Translations under genes and position numbers: made by a program | Source: Microbacterium telephonicum | GTDB taxonomy: Bacteria; Actinomycetota; Actinomycetes; Actinomycetales; Microbacteriaceae | Direction of reading: 5' to 3' | Length of the DNA stretch: 64,000 bases | Assembly (NCBI RefSeq): GCF_003651225.1 | Contig: NZ_RCDB01000001.1 | Location: 1 to 64,000, forward strand | Part shown: in pieces, positions 25,399-34,660 of the stretch | How the letters are laid out: every line of letters begins with the position of its first letter | Numbering within the stretch: the first letter of the stretch is position 1 | Notes under the pieces: model-generated | What the model saw: the letters and a program-made list of their open reading frames with translations, nothing else | Databases searched by the model: none | What the model was told of the DNA's origin: nothing

Positions 25399-26405
25399 TG
25401 CGTCAGCGTACCGGCGATGTCGTCGATGTTCTGCTGCATCCAGGAGAAGTAGTCGTCACCGTCGGGGAGGATCTCGGAGAACTCGAGCACCGGGATGGAG
25501 GCGTCGCCGGCCCAGCCGATGACCTGGTCGGTCTCGGCGCCGCCCGTCTGCGCGTTGACGATGACGCCGGCGATGTCGCCGGAGCCGAGGATGCGCTGCG
25601 CCTCGAGCAGCGTCGCCGGGGGCACGTCCCGGCCCTCTTCGACGGCCTCGCTGAACGCCTCGGGCGTCGCGTTGACCAGGCCCGCCGCCGTGAGCAGGTA
25701 CACCGGCACCGGCTCGGTGACGAAGAACTGCGCGCCGGCGTGCGCCGACTCGATGTCGGCCAGGCTCGCCTCGAGCTTCTCGATGCCGGCGGCGAAGGTC
25801 TCATAGTTCGCCTCGTACGTCGCCGCGTTGGCCGAGTCGAGCTCGCCGAGCTCGTGCGCGATCTCCTCCGCGACGTGCGCGATGGTGTGCGGGTCGTACC
25901 AGACGTGCTCGTTGAAGCCCTCGATGTGGTCGTGACCCTCGTGATCGTGGTCGTCGGCCTCGTCCGTCGGCTCGGCCGTGGCGGCATCCGTCTCGTCGGC
26001 GTGGTCGTGGTCGTCGTGGGTGTCCGCGCCCGGGTAGTCGTGCGAGTACTCCACCGCCGTGACCACGGGGGCGTCGGTGCCGGAGGCCTCGAGCAGGCTG
26101 TCGACGAACGCGTCGTAGCCGCCGCCGTTCTCGATGACGAGGTCGGCCTTCGAGAGCGTGAGCTGGTCCTGGGCGGAGGCCTCGTACTCGTGGGGGTCCT
26201 GGCTCGCGGAGGAGATGATCGAGGTCACCTCGACGAGGTCGCCGCCGATCTGCGCCGCGATGTCGCCGTACACGTTGGTCGAGGCGACGATGCTCAGCTT
26301 TCCGCCGTCGCTCGTCTCCGTGGCGGTCGAGGTGCCGGCGCAGCCGGCGAGGGCCAGGACGGAGGCGGCCAGGAGGACGGCCGGAGCGAGCACGCGGGAA
26401 GTCAT
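25395..26405 (-). CDS. znuA: zinc ABC transporter substrate-binding lipoprotein
   Basis: 336 residues. The lipobox LAGC (about residue 22) anchors it. The cluster A-I solute-binding fold has a His/Asp-rich mobile loop (about 125-165, several DHDH and DHDHEGHDH runs) and the metal ligands in EHVWYDPHTIAHVA. Such loops mark zinc rather than manganese binders. First gene of the operon, 20 bp downstream of a Zur-like palindrome. The ATG start gives a normal signal peptide. Confidence 0.9.
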   Translation of the reverse strand: MTSRVLAPAVLLAASVLALAGCAGTSTATETSDGGKLSIVASTNVYGDIAAQIGGDLVEVTSIISSASQDPHEYEASAQDQLTLSKADLVIENGGGYDAFVDSLLEASGTDAPVVTAVEYSHDYPGADTHDDHDHADETDAATAEPTDEADDHDHEGHDHIEGFNEHVWYDPHTIAHVAEEIAHELGELDSANAATYEANYETFAAGIEKLEASLADIESAHAGAQFFVTEPVPVYLLTAAGLVNATPEAFSEAVEEGRDVPPATLLEAQRILGSGDIAGVIVNAQTGGAETDQVIGWAGDASIPVLEFSEILPDGDDYFSWMQQNIDDIAGTLTQ

Positions 26406-26424
26406 GCCCTCGATCGTACGCTCG

Positions 26425-26439
26425 TGATAATCGTTCTCA
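26425..26439. promoter_or_regulatory. Zur-like operator before znuA
   Basis: TGATAATCGTTCTCA is an imperfect 15-bp palindrome (TGAtAA-nnn-TTcTCA) of the actinobacterial Zur/Fur-box form. It ends 20 bp before the znuA ATG and so overlaps the likely core promoter. The AT content is clearly above the surroundings. Confidence 0.7.
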
Positions 26440-26499
26440 AAATCGCAAAGCCGTGAGAATGCCCGGCGAACCGACCCCGCCTGCCCTACTGCTTCGCGC

Positions 26500-27864
26500 T
26501 CAGTCCAGCAGCAGCGCGGGCTCCTCCAGCACCGAGGCGACGTCGGCGATGAAGCGGCTCATGCCGTCGCCGTCGATGACGCGGTGGTCGAACGAACCCG
26601 AGACCGTGGTGACGAAGCGCGGCCTCACCTCGCCGTCGACGACCCACGGCTTCTGCCGGATCGTGCCCATCGCCACGATGCCCGATTCGCCCGGGTTGAT
26701 GATCGGGGTGCCGGCATCCATCCCGAACACGCCGATGTTGGTGATCGTGATCGTGCCGCCCTGCTGATCGGCGGGCGACGTGCGTCCCTCGCGCGCCGTC
26801 AGCGTGAGCTTCTCGAGCGCCTTCGCCAGTCCCCGCATGTTGAGGTCCTGGGCGTCCTTGATGTTCGGAACGAGCAGGCCGCGCGGCGTCGCGGCGGCGA
26901 TGCCGAGGTTCACGAAGTTGCGCACCCGGATCTCGGCCGAGCCGTCGTCGAGCTCGACCCACGCCGCGTTCACGAGCGGCGTGCGCCGAGCGGCCCAGAT
27001 GACGGCGCGGGCCATGATCAGCAGCGGCGAGACCTTGACATCGGCGAAGTCGGGCGACGCCTTCAGCCGCTTGACGAGCTCCATCGTGCGCGTCGCGTCG
27101 ACATCGGTCCACACCGACACATGCGGCGCCGTGTAGGCCGAGCGCACCATCGCCGACGAGGTCGCCTTGCGCACGCCCTTGACGGGGATCGCCTCTTCCC
27201 GGTGGTCGGCGTCGGGGCCGGCCATCGCGGGACCGGGCACCGGCGGGGCGACGGCGGATGCGGCCACGTCGGCGGTCACGGGGATGCGCTGCTCGCGCTC
27301 GAGCGGGGCGGCGGGGGTCGCGATGTTGCGGAAGACGCTCGCCTGCGACGCGTGCTGCACGACGTCGTCCCGCGTCACCTCGCCGGCCGGGCCGCTGGGG
27401 GTGACGGTCGCCAGATCGACGCCGAGATCACGGGCGAGCTTGCGCACCGGGGGCTTGGCGACGACGCCGACCGACGCCTTCACGGGACGCTCCGGGCTCT
27501 TGCGACGGCGCGAGTGCACGTGGCTGCCGGTGCCGTAGCCCACGAGCACCGCGCCTTCGCCCTCGGCCTCCGCGGGCGGCTCACCGTGGGCGGTGATGCC
27601 GGAATCGGCATCCGGGGCGCCCGCGGCCCCCGCGATCGTGATGATCGCGGCGCCGACCGTCACGGTGTCGCCCTCGGCCGCCAGCAGCTCGCCGACGGTG
27701 CCGTCGAACGGCGACGGCAGCTCGACGAGCGACTTCGCCGTCTCGATCTCGACGATCACGTCGTTGACCGCGACGCTGTCGCCGGGAGCGACGCGCCACT
27801 GCACGATCTCGGCCTCGGTGAGGCCCTCGCCGACGTCGGGCAGATGGAAGGTCTGGGTGCTCAT
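26500..27864 (-). CDS. bkdC: 2-oxoacid dehydrogenase E2 (dihydrolipoamide acyltransferase)
   Basis: 454 residues from ATG 27864. Domains in order: one lipoyl domain ([12 protein letters not shown], lipoylated Lys about residue 43), an Ala/Pro linker, a peripheral subunit-binding domain ([31 protein letters not shown]), and the catalytic acyltransferase with [16 protein letters not shown]. It moves the acyl group from E1 to CoA. The three-gene set E1alpha-E1beta-E2 without an E3 fits the branched-chain enzyme, which in actinobacteria supplies branched fatty-acid starters. Confidence 0.88.
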   Translation of the reverse strand: MSTQTFHLPDVGEGLTEAEIVQWRVAPGDSVAVNDVIVEIETAKSLVELPSPFDGTVGELLAAEGDTVTVGAAIITIAGAAGAPDADSGITAHGEPPAEAEGEGAVLVGYGTGSHVHSRRRKSPERPVKASVGVVAKPPVRKLARDLGVDLATVTPSGPAGEVTRDDVVQHASQASVFRNIATPAAPLEREQRIPVTADVAASAVAPPVPGPAMAGPDADHREEAIPVKGVRKATSSAMVRSAYTAPHVSVWTDVDATRTMELVKRLKASPDFADVKVSPLLIMARAVIWAARRTPLVNAAWVELDDGSAEIRVRNFVNLGIAAATPRGLLVPNIKDAQDLNMRGLAKALEKLTLTAREGRTSPADQQGGTITITNIGVFGMDAGTPIINPGESGIVAMGTIRQKPWVVDGEVRPRFVTTVSGSFDHRVIDGDGMSRFIADVASVLEEPALLLD

Positions 27865-27895
27865 CGGTGCTCCGATTCTTGTGCGAGCGCGCGGA

Positions 27896-28915
27896 TCAGT
27901 AGGCGAGGGCGCGGTCGACGGCTTCGAGGATGCGGTCGGCGTCGGGGAGGTACTGCCCCTCGAGCTTCGCGGGTGGGAACGGCACGTCGAACCCCGACAC
28001 CCGGATGACGGGCGACTCGAGCGAGAAGAACGCCTGCTCCATGACGGTCGCCGCGATCTCCGAGCCGAGCGACGTGAACCCCGGCGCCTCCTGCGCGTAG
28101 ACCATGCGACCGGTGCGGCGCACCGAATCGAGGATCGGACCGTAATCGACCGGCGAGAGCGAACGCACGTCGACGACCTCACACGAGGTCCCCTCGCCCT
28201 CGGCGAGCGCCGCCGCCTGCAGCAGCGTCGTCACCATTGCGCCGTGGCCTACGAGCGTGACATCGGTGCCGCGGCGCACGATGCGCGACGCGTGCAACGG
28301 CAGCGCGCGCTCGGCGAGGTCGACCTCGCCCTTGTGCCAGTACTTCGCCTTCGGCTCCAGGAAGACCACGGGGTCGGGCGAGGCGATCGCGTCCTGGATC
28401 ATCCAGTACGCGTCGTTCGGCGTCGACGGCGAGACCACGCGCAGGCCCGGCGTGTGCGTGAAGTACGCCTCCGGGCTCTCCTGGTGGTGCTCGACCGCGC
28501 CGATGTGCCCGCCATACGGGATGCGGACGACGACCGGCATCTGCAGCCGGCCCTCGTGGCGGTTGGTCATCTTCGCCAGCTGAGAGGTGATCTGGTCGAA
28601 CGCGGGGAAGACGAAGCCGTCGAACTGGATCTCGCAGACGGGACGGAACCCGGCCATCGCGAGGCCGATCGCGGTGCCCAGGATGCCGGACTCGGCGAGC
28701 GGGGTGTCGAGCACGCGCTGCTCACCGAACTCGGCCTGCAGCCCCTCGGTGACGCGGAACACGCCACCGAGGCGCCCGATGTCCTCACCCATCAGCAGCA
28801 CGTGGTCGTCGGCGGCCAGCGCGGCGCGCATGCCCGCGTTGAGGGCCTTCGCGAACGCGAGGTTCTGCACCTGGGCCGTCGTCGTCGCGGCGGCGGTGGG
28901 GGCGATGTCGGTCAT
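27896..28915 (-). CDS. bkdB: 2-oxoacid dehydrogenase E1 beta subunit
   Basis: 339 residues; ATG 28915 lies in an ATGA overlap with the E1alpha stop. Transketolase-like pyrimidine domain: [18 protein letters not shown] (Glu activating TPP), [27 protein letters not shown], and [19 protein letters not shown]-terminal ferredoxin-like transketolase domain follows. It forms the alpha2beta2 E1 that decarboxylates branched-chain 2-oxoacids. Confidence 0.9.
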   Translation of the reverse strand: MTDIAPTAAATTTAQVQNLAFAKALNAGMRAALAADDHVLLMGEDIGRLGGVFRVTEGLQAEFGEQRVLDTPLAESGILGTAIGLAMAGFRPVCEIQFDGFVFPAFDQITSQLAKMTNRHEGRLQMPVVVRIPYGGHIGAVEHHQESPEAYFTHTPGLRVVSPSTPNDAYWMIQDAIASPDPVVFLEPKAKYWHKGEVDLAERALPLHASRIVRRGTDVTLVGHGAMVTTLLQAAALAEGEGTSCEVVDVRSLSPVDYGPILDSVRRTGRMVYAQEAPGFTSLGSEIAATVMEQAFFSLESPVIRVSGFDVPFPPAKLEGQYLPDADRILEAVDRALAY

Positions 28916-30042
28916 GCGCGTCCCTCCTCGAAGGATGCCTCGTAGTCGGCCAGCCAGCGCTGCTGCTGGGCGACCAGCGGATGCGGCTCGCTGTAGACGT
29001 GGTCGAACATCACGCTCGTGTCGATGCCGCCCAGCGCGTTGGTGCGCACGCGCACATCGTCGGCGTAGGCGGCGGCCGCCGCATCCACCTCGTCGAAGAA
29101 GGCCTGGGACGCGCCGCGTGACTGCAGGAACGCGCGCATGCGCGCGATCGGGTCGCGGCGCGCCCAGTACTGCTCCTCGTCGCTCGCGCGGTACTTCGTG
29201 GGGTCGTCGCTGGTCGTGTGCGCGCCCATCCGGTAGGTGAGCGCCTCGATCGCACGCGGGCCGTCGCCGGCGCGCGCCTCGTCGAGCGCACGCTTGGTGA
29301 CGGCGTAGCTGGCGAGCACATCGTTGCCGTCGACGCGGATCGACGGCATCCCGTATCCCTCGCCGCGCTTGTACAGCGGCACGCGCGACTGGGTCGCGAC
29401 GGGCACCGAGATCGCCCAGTGGTTGTTCTGCAGGAAGAACACCTGCGGCGTCTGGTAGCTCGCGGCGAACACCATCGCCTCGTGCACGTCGCCCTGGCTG
29501 GACGCGCCGTCGCCGTAGTAGACGATGAGCGCTTCGTCGCGTTCGGGGTCGCCGGTGCCGGTGCGGCCGTCGAAGACGAGCCCCATGCCGAATCCGGAGG
29601 CGTGGAGGGTCTGCGAGCCGAGAACGAGCGTGTAGATGCGCGTGTTGCCGTTGCGGGGATCGGTCGGGTCCCAGCCGCCGTGGGTGAGTCCACGCATGAG
29701 GCGGATGATGTCGATCGGATCGACGCCGCGGATCGTGCAGACGACGTGTTCGCGGTACGACGGGAAGAGGTGATCCTGCGGACGGGCGGCACGGGCCGAG
29801 CCGACCTGCGCGGCCTCCTGCCCGAACGACGGCGGCCACAGCGCGAGCTGGCCCTGACGCTGCAGGTTGGTGGCCTGCCGGTCGAAGCCGCGCACCACGA
29901 CCATGTCGCGGTAGAACGTCTCGAGTTCGGCGTCGGTCAGCGCGTCGATGAGGGGCAGATACTCCTCGGCGGCGGCGCTGGGGGCGAACGTTCCGTCGTC
30001 CGCCAGGACGCGGACCATGGCGGGATCGTCGGGCGAGGTCAT
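28912..30042 (-). CDS. bkdA: 2-oxoacid dehydrogenase E1 alpha subunit
   Basis: 376 residues. The TPP/Mg motif GDGASSQGDVHEAM...NN is complete (YYGDGASSQGD through FFLQNNHWA). Also present are GQEAAQVGSA, the phosphorylation-loop region RMGAHTTSDDPTKYR, and LFPSYREH. It is first of the E1alpha-E1beta-E2 operon. A possible promoter is at 30092-30063. The pyruvate versus branched-chain choice is by family resemblance; the acetyl-CoA type in actinobacteria is usually AceE. Confidence 0.88.
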   Translation of the reverse strand: MTSPDDPAMVRVLADDGTFAPSAAAEEYLPLIDALTDAELETFYRDMVVVRGFDRQATNLQRQGQLALWPPSFGQEAAQVGSARAARPQDHLFPSYREHVVCTIRGVDPIDIIRLMRGLTHGGWDPTDPRNGNTRIYTLVLGSQTLHASGFGMGLVFDGRTGTGDPERDEALIVYYGDGASSQGDVHEAMVFAASYQTPQVFFLQNNHWAISVPVATQSRVPLYKRGEGYGMPSIRVDGNDVLASYAVTKRALDEARAGDGPRAIEALTYRMGAHTTSDDPTKYRASDEEQYWARRDPIARMRAFLQSRGASQAFFDEVDAAAAAYADDVRVRTNALGGIDTSVMFDHVYSEPHPLVAQQQRWLADYEASFEEGRA

Positions 30043-30062
30043 CCCTTCACGCTAGCGCGCAC

Positions 30063-30092
30063 CGTATCCCCGCCACTGCATGTCTTCGACAA
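30063..30092 (-). promoter_or_regulatory. possible bkd operon promoter
   Basis: TTGTCG (30092-30087) and GATACG (30068-30063) are 18 bp apart on the minus strand, 20 bp before the E1alpha start. Weak match; no operator seen. Confidence 0.3.
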
Positions 30093-30157
30093 CGGATGCC
30101 GGAATCCCAGGTGTCCTGCTCACAAACCGCGCCGCGCAAGCCGGGGGAAATCCGCTG

Positions 30158-31223
30158 TCAGTCACGTGCGAGGTCGACGACCGCGCACCCGCACGGCTCG
30201 AGGGCGTCCAGTCGCGGGTCTTCGTGGCGGAGGGCGATCGCGGCGCGCACGAAATGCAGCAGCGAGGCGTCGTCGTGCAGCTGCGCGCCGACCGTCGGCC
30301 GGTCGCGCACTGCGCGCCTGCACGGCATCGCGGTCACCGCTGACGAGGCGCGTGAAGTCGTGGTTCGAGGTCGGCAGCCCGACGAGTCCGCGGCTTCCCG
30401 ACGCCTCGATCGGCGCGCGGGCCTCGCGCCACTGCGCCACGAAGTACCCGGCGTCGCCGCGCCCGGCGGCATCCGCCCACGCCGGCTCGTCGTCCCATGC
30501 CTCGTGCACGGTGCCGCTGCCGTTGTTCCACAGCGACTTCAGCGGCCGACCGTCGAAGTCGCCGCCGAACTGCAAGAAGAAGTCGACGTCGAACCCGGCC
30601 GGCACCGCGCGCGCCGGGTCGCCCCACTCCGAGATGAGCACGCGGCCGGGGTGGCTCTGCTCGATGCGGGCGCGCACGTCGCGCCACAGCCGCGCCGTCT
30701 CGACGTGGCCGGGGTCGTCCTTCACGAGCGACGCGGCCATGTCGACGCGGAAGCCCTGCACGCCGCGGTCGAGCCAGTGACGCATGATCTGCACGAGCGC
30801 GTCGCGGTTGCGCCGCGGGCCGGGCGCGTCGTGGAACACAAACCTGTCGTCGCCCGGGTCGGCGATCGCCTGCCGGAACCAGGGGTGCTCGTCGGAGGTG
30901 TGCCCGGCGACCAGGTCGAACAGCACGGCGATCCCGAGACGGTCGGCCTCGGCGATGAGGGTGTCGAAGGCCGCGTCACCGCCGTAGCGCGGCGCGATGT
31001 GCAGGAAGTCGGCCACGTCGTAGCCCGCGTCGCGGAACGGGGAGACGAAGCACGGGCTGATCCACACGGCATCCACCCCGAGCCAGGCGAGGTAGTCGAG
31101 ACGGGCGGCGAGACCCGCGAGGTCGCCCATACCGTCGCCGTCGGCATCCGCATAGCTCTGCGGATACACCTGGTACAGCACGGTGCGGCCGAGACGGTCG
31201 GCGAGCGGAGCGCGAGCGGACAT
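30158..31223 (-). pseudogene. GH13 alpha-glucosidase-like gene with internal deletion and frameshift
   Basis: From 31223 the frame reads a normal GH13 barrel: YQVYPQSYADADGDGMGDLAG, VDAVWISPCFVSPF, GFRVDMAASL (nucleophile Asp), ISEWGDPARA (acid/base Glu) and LPTSNHDFTRL (stabiliser Asp). Just after VSGDRDA the homology stops. In the adjacent frame a GH13 helix resumes (TVGAQLHDDASLLHFVRAAIALRHEDPRL), then a stop at 30158. The expected stretch of at least 100 residues between them is missing and the frames disagree. The C-terminal beta domain is also short. The 353-residue frame ends in Arg-rich nonsense at 30162. Confidence 0.75.
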
Positions 31224-31235
31224 GAGGGCCGAGCC

Positions 31236-32318
31236 TCAGCGCGCCGCCCGGGCGACCTCCACGATGCGCTCCACCGCCTCGGCCTCACCGACCGAGATGC
31301 GCACGCCGTCGCCGTCGAAGGGGCGCACGATGATCCCGGCGGCCTCGAACGCCGCCGCGACGGCGAGCGCACGGTTCCCGGCAGGAAGCCAGACGAAGTT
31401 GCCCTGCGCGGCCGGCACGTCCCACCCGGTCTCGCGCAGCCGCTCGGCGAGGCGGTCACGACGTTCGGCGATGACGGCGACGCGCTCGCGCAGGGCGTCT
31501 TCGGCGTCGAGGCTCGCCAGCGCCGCCTCCTCGGCGGCGGCCGTCACCGACAGCGGGATGCCGGTCGTGCGCGCGGCGTCGAGGATGCGGCTGTGCCCCA
31601 CGGCGTAGCCGACGCGCAGACCCGCCAGCCCGTACGCCTTCGAGAACGTGCGCAGCACGACGACGTTCGGTCGCCCCTCGGCGATGACGTCCTCGCCGCG
31701 CACCGCGTCGGGGTCGGTGACGAACTCGGCGTAGGCCTCGTCGAGGACGACGAGGACATCGCTCGGCACCGCGGCCACGAAGGCGTCGAAGGCCTCCTGG
31801 GTGACGACGGGTCCGGTCGGGTTGTTGGGCGTGCAGACGATCACGAGGCGGGTGCGCTCGGTGATCGCCGCCGCCATCGCGTCGAGGTCGTGCGTGCCGT
31901 CGCCGCGATTCGGGACCGGGACGGCGGTCGCCCCGGCGACCGTGGCCAGGCCCGGGTAGGCCTCGAACGAGCGCCACGAGAACAGGATCTCGTCGCCGGG
32001 CCCGGACGTCGCCTGCGCGAGCTGGTACAGGATCGACACCGACCCGGCGGCGATGTGCACGGCGTCGGGGGTGATGCCGAACCGGTCGGCGAGACGGGAG
32101 CGCAGACGGGTGGCGAGGGCATCCGGATACCGGTTGAACGACGTCGCCGACTGCACCGCGGCCACGACACCCGGCAGCGGGTCGAACGGGTTCTCGTTGC
32201 TGGATAGCTTGAACGCGTCGGCACCGGCCTGCTTGCCCTGACGGTACGGCGGAAGCCCGGCGATCTCGGGCCGGACGCGGACGGGGAAGGCAGCGGTCTC
32301 GTCGGGGGTCTCACTCAC
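31236..32318 (-). CDS. hisC: histidinol-phosphate/aromatic aminotransferase
   Basis: 360-residue fold-type I PLP enzyme of the HisC family. It has [13 protein letters not shown], the substrate loop [32 protein letters not shown], and [17 protein letters not shown] with the PLP Lys. Stand-alone HisC-like genes in actinobacteria may serve as aromatic aminotransferase (Pat) instead of histidine biosynthesis; no his genes are nearby. 12 bp separate it from the decayed GH13 gene. Confidence 0.85.
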   Translation of the reverse strand: MSETPDETAAFPVRVRPEIAGLPPYRQGKQAGADAFKLSSNENPFDPLPGVVAAVQSATSFNRYPDALATRLRSRLADRFGITPDAVHIAAGSVSILYQLAQATSGPGDEILFSWRSFEAYPGLATVAGATAVPVPNRGDGTHDLDAMAAAITERTRLVIVCTPNNPTGPVVTQEAFDAFVAAVPSDVLVVLDEAYAEFVTDPDAVRGEDVIAEGRPNVVVLRTFSKAYGLAGLRVGYAVGHSRILDAARTTGIPLSVTAAAEEAALASLDAEDALRERVAVIAERRDRLAERLRETGWDVPAAQGNFVWLPAGNRALAVAAAFEAAGIIVRPFDGDGVRISVGEAEAVERIVEVARAAR

Positions 32319-32381
32319 ACGCCGAGTCTACGAAACCCGCTGTTCCCCGCGGGCGGGGCCACGTGCGAGACTGACCGCACT

Positions 32382-32774
32382 ATGCGCTTCTTCGTCGGCA
32401 TCATCATCAACGCCTTCGCGATCTGGGTGGTCAGTCTCATCGACCCGCTGCAGGTGGACGTGATCGCGTTCCCCCCGGGGGAGACCCTGCAGCTGGTGCT
32501 GACCCTGCTCGTGGTCGGGCTCATCTTCGCGCTGGTCAACACGATCATCGGCACCGTCATCAAGGTGCTCGCCTTCCCGCTGTACATCCTGACCCTCGGG
32601 CTGATCTCGCTCGTGATCAACGGGTTCCTGCTGTGGTTCACCGCGTGGGTGACGACCGGCTGGAGCTGGGGCCTGCGCGTCGAGGACTTCTGGCTCGGCG
32701 TCGTCGCCGCCGTCGTCATCTCGCTCATCAACTGGATCCTCGGCATCATCCTGCGCCCGCAGCGCAAGCGCTGA
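32382..32774 (+). CDS. phage-holin-family (PF04020-like) small membrane protein
   Basis: 130 residues with four hydrophobic helices: FFVGIIINAFAIWVVSL, LVLTLLVVGLIFALVNTIIGTVIKVLAF, YILTLGLISLVINGFLLWF and LGVVAAVVISLINWILGIIL. This is the YvlD/phage-holin-4-2 family, a chromosomal membrane protein despite its name, with no known function. No phage genes surround it. Confidence 0.82.
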   Translation: MRFFVGIIINAFAIWVVSLIDPLQVDVIAFPPGETLQLVLTLLVVGLIFALVNTIIGTVIKVLAFPLYILTLGLISLVINGFLLWFTAWVTTGWSWGLRVEDFWLGVVAAVVISLINWILGIILRPQRKR

Positions 32775-32794
32775 CGGTTCGGCAGAGTTCGGGG

Positions 32795-32912
32795 CGTTTC
32801 GACTCGCTGCGCTCGCTCAACGACCGGGGGGATCCCGGTCGTTGAGCGAGGAGCGCAGCGACGAGTCGAAACGCGTATGGCGATTCCTGCGTTTCGGCTC
32901 GCTCAACGGCCG
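32795..32912. repeat. head-to-head copies of repeat B plus a partial third copy
   Basis: 32795-32827 (CGTTTCGACTCG...ACGACCGG) faces its reverse complement 32835-32873 across 7 bp, a long hairpin. A third, degenerate copy (32890-32912) contains the stop codon of the hydrolase gene. The arms differ by a 6-bp insertion (GAGGAGCGCAGCGACGAG versus GAGCGCAGCGAG), the same length polymorphism as at 63.2 kb. Confidence 0.85.
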
Positions 32913-34228
32913 GGGGTGAGGGTCACGGCGGCGTAGTCGGTCGTCGTGACGGTCGTCGCGGCGCCGAGGTCGGCGAGGCGGTCGCGCACCGCGTCCATGC
33001 GCGGATCGGACGACGCATCCAGCATCCCGGCGGTCTCGGCGTAGCGGTCGAGCCCGTGGGCGCCGAGCAGCCACTCCCCCGGCGGCGCGTCGGGGGCCAG
33101 CGCGACCCGTTCGGCGACGAAGCTGCCCGGCGCACCCACGCCGCCCGCGACACCGCCGGCGGCGAGCGCCGACACCGGGTCGTCGACATGCCGCAGCGCG
33201 ACGCTGAGCGTGCCTCCCCCGACCTCGCCCTGCACGGGCGATCCGATCGTGACGAGCGTCGCCACGTCGTAGGGCGAGTCCATCGCGAGGTGCGTGGCGA
33301 CCATCGCCCCCTGCGAGTGGCCGACGAGGTGCACGCGGTCTCCCGGTGCCGCGCCGGCCAGCGCGAGCGCCTCGCGCGTCGCCGCGAGCGACGCGCTCTG
33401 CTCGTCCCGCAGGTACAGGTCGAGGTTCGAGGCGTTGTCCCACGGCTCACCCGGCTCGTCGCCCTTCGTACCGGTGACGTACGCGACGTACTGACGGGTG
33501 CCGTCCGGCATCGCGTACGTCTCCACCCTCACCCGCGCGTCGGGCGCCATCGCCATTCGGCCGACGACCTCACCGAGCGTCCCGGGGGCGACCGCCGCCG
33601 CGGCGGCCCGGGTCGGCGTGACGGAGACGGCGGGACTCGGCCCCGACAGCACGCGATCGCGCGGCACGACACCGCGCCCGGAGGCTCCGATCCCCGCGAC
33701 GATGCCGGTCGCGGCACCCGAGAGCGCGACGACGCCGTACACCGCCACCGGCGAGAACGCGGCGACGACGCCGAAGCGGGCCGCGATCATCGCGAGCCCG
33801 TCGTCGCGCCGCGCCACCCAGTCGGCCTCCTCCACCGCCGCGCGCCGGGCGAGGCCGGGATCGCCGAACGCCAGCTCGTGCGCCCGGGCCCGCAGCCGCT
33901 GCGCCGCAGCGTGATCGCCGGAGAGCAGCGCGGCGGTGGCGGCGGCATCCAGTTCGACGTACTCGTAGAGATCGGCGAGGGCGTCGAGGTCGCGCGCGAG
34001 CCGCTCGAGGTCGTCGGCGGCGGCGCCGGTCGCCTGACTCGCCGCACCGAGCGCGGCCATTGCGATCCAGCCGGATGCCGGGAGCGCGTCGGCGGCGCGG
34101 GTGAGGGCGCGTCGCGGCTCGTGCAGATCGCCCGCCAGCAGCCGCAGCCGCCCCGCCGCGCCGCGCAGTTCGCCGGTGTCGACGGCGACGACCCCGCCGC
34201 TGCGGATCTCGAGGTCGTCCGCGCTCAT
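32903..34228 (-). CDS. alpha/beta hydrolase with WXG100-like helical N-terminus
   Basis: 441 residues from ATG 34228. The first 150 residues are helical and Ala-rich (TGELRGAAGRLRLLAGDLHEP), like WXG100/DUF1023-type proteins. A hydrophobic segment lies at about 165-190. The C-terminal part is a lipase-like fold with GHSQGAMVATHLAM (nucleophile elbow GHSQG) and LVTIGSPVQG. It is coupled by an ATGA overlap to a small helical protein, the layout of secreted or ESX-linked pairs. The TGA stop lies inside a repeat B copy. The substrate is unknown. Confidence 0.75.
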   Translation of the reverse strand: MSADDLEIRSGGVVAVDTGELRGAAGRLRLLAGDLHEPRRALTRAADALPASGWIAMAALGAASQATGAAADDLERLARDLDALADLYEYVELDAAATAALLSGDHAAAQRLRARAHELAFGDPGLARRAAVEEADWVARRDDGLAMIAARFGVVAAFSPVAVYGVVALSGAATGIVAGIGASGRGVVPRDRVLSGPSPAVSVTPTRAAAAAVAPGTLGEVVGRMAMAPDARVRVETYAMPDGTRQYVAYVTGTKGDEPGEPWDNASNLDLYLRDEQSASLAATREALALAGAAPGDRVHLVGHSQGAMVATHLAMDSPYDVATLVTIGSPVQGEVGGGTLSVALRHVDDPVSALAAGGVAGGVGAPGSFVAERVALAPDAPPGEWLLGAHGLDRYAETAGMLDASSDPRMDAVRDRLADLGAATTVTTTDYAAVTLTPGR

Positions 34229-34530
34229 CCGCCCACCGGCGCGCCCGCACCCGCGCCGGTGCTCAGCGCAAGACGTCGCGCGACGGCGCGCAGCTCTCCG
34301 GCGGCGTCGTCGACGCGGATCTCGACGTCGACGAGTCGGCGCGACGTGTCGCCGAGCGCGATCTGGAAGGCGTCGGCGGCGCGGGACTGCCACGCGGTCG
34401 CCCGCCCCACCACCTGCAGCCCCACCCGCACGACGGACACCAGTTCGCGCGCCCGCACGGTGAGGCGCAGCGCGTGCGCGACGGCGTCGGCGTCGTGGAT
34501 GCCGGGCGGCGCGCTATCGGGGAAGTCCAT
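34225..34530 (-). CDS. small WXG100-like helical protein
   Basis: 101 residues from ATG 34530. Two long helices are predicted, with WQSRAADAFQ near the turn, similar to the WxG turn region of WXG100/ESAT-6 proteins though the exact W-x-G is absent. Its stop overlaps the hydrolase ATG, so the two are co-translated and may bind each other. The longer frame to 34842 is antisense to the phosphatase gene and rejected. Confidence 0.65.
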   Translation of the reverse strand: MDFPDSAPPGIHDADAVAHALRLTVRARELVSVVRVGLQVVGRATAWQSRAADAFQIALGDTSRRLVDVEIRVDDAAGELRAVARRLALSTGAGAGAPVGG

Positions 34531-34660
34531 GCCGGAAGGATGCCGCGCCGCGGACCGCCGTGGGCGACGAGCACCGGCATCCGCGGACCCGATGCGCACC
34601 GCGCACAGTGGGGAGGAAATCGCGGTCGCGTCGACGCGCGCGGCGGGCCAGAATGAACGG

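Noticed and set aside
32382-32774. Prophage because of the holin-like protein
   Set aside because: The YvlD/holin-4-2 family is chromosomal in actinobacteria and no other phage gene is near.
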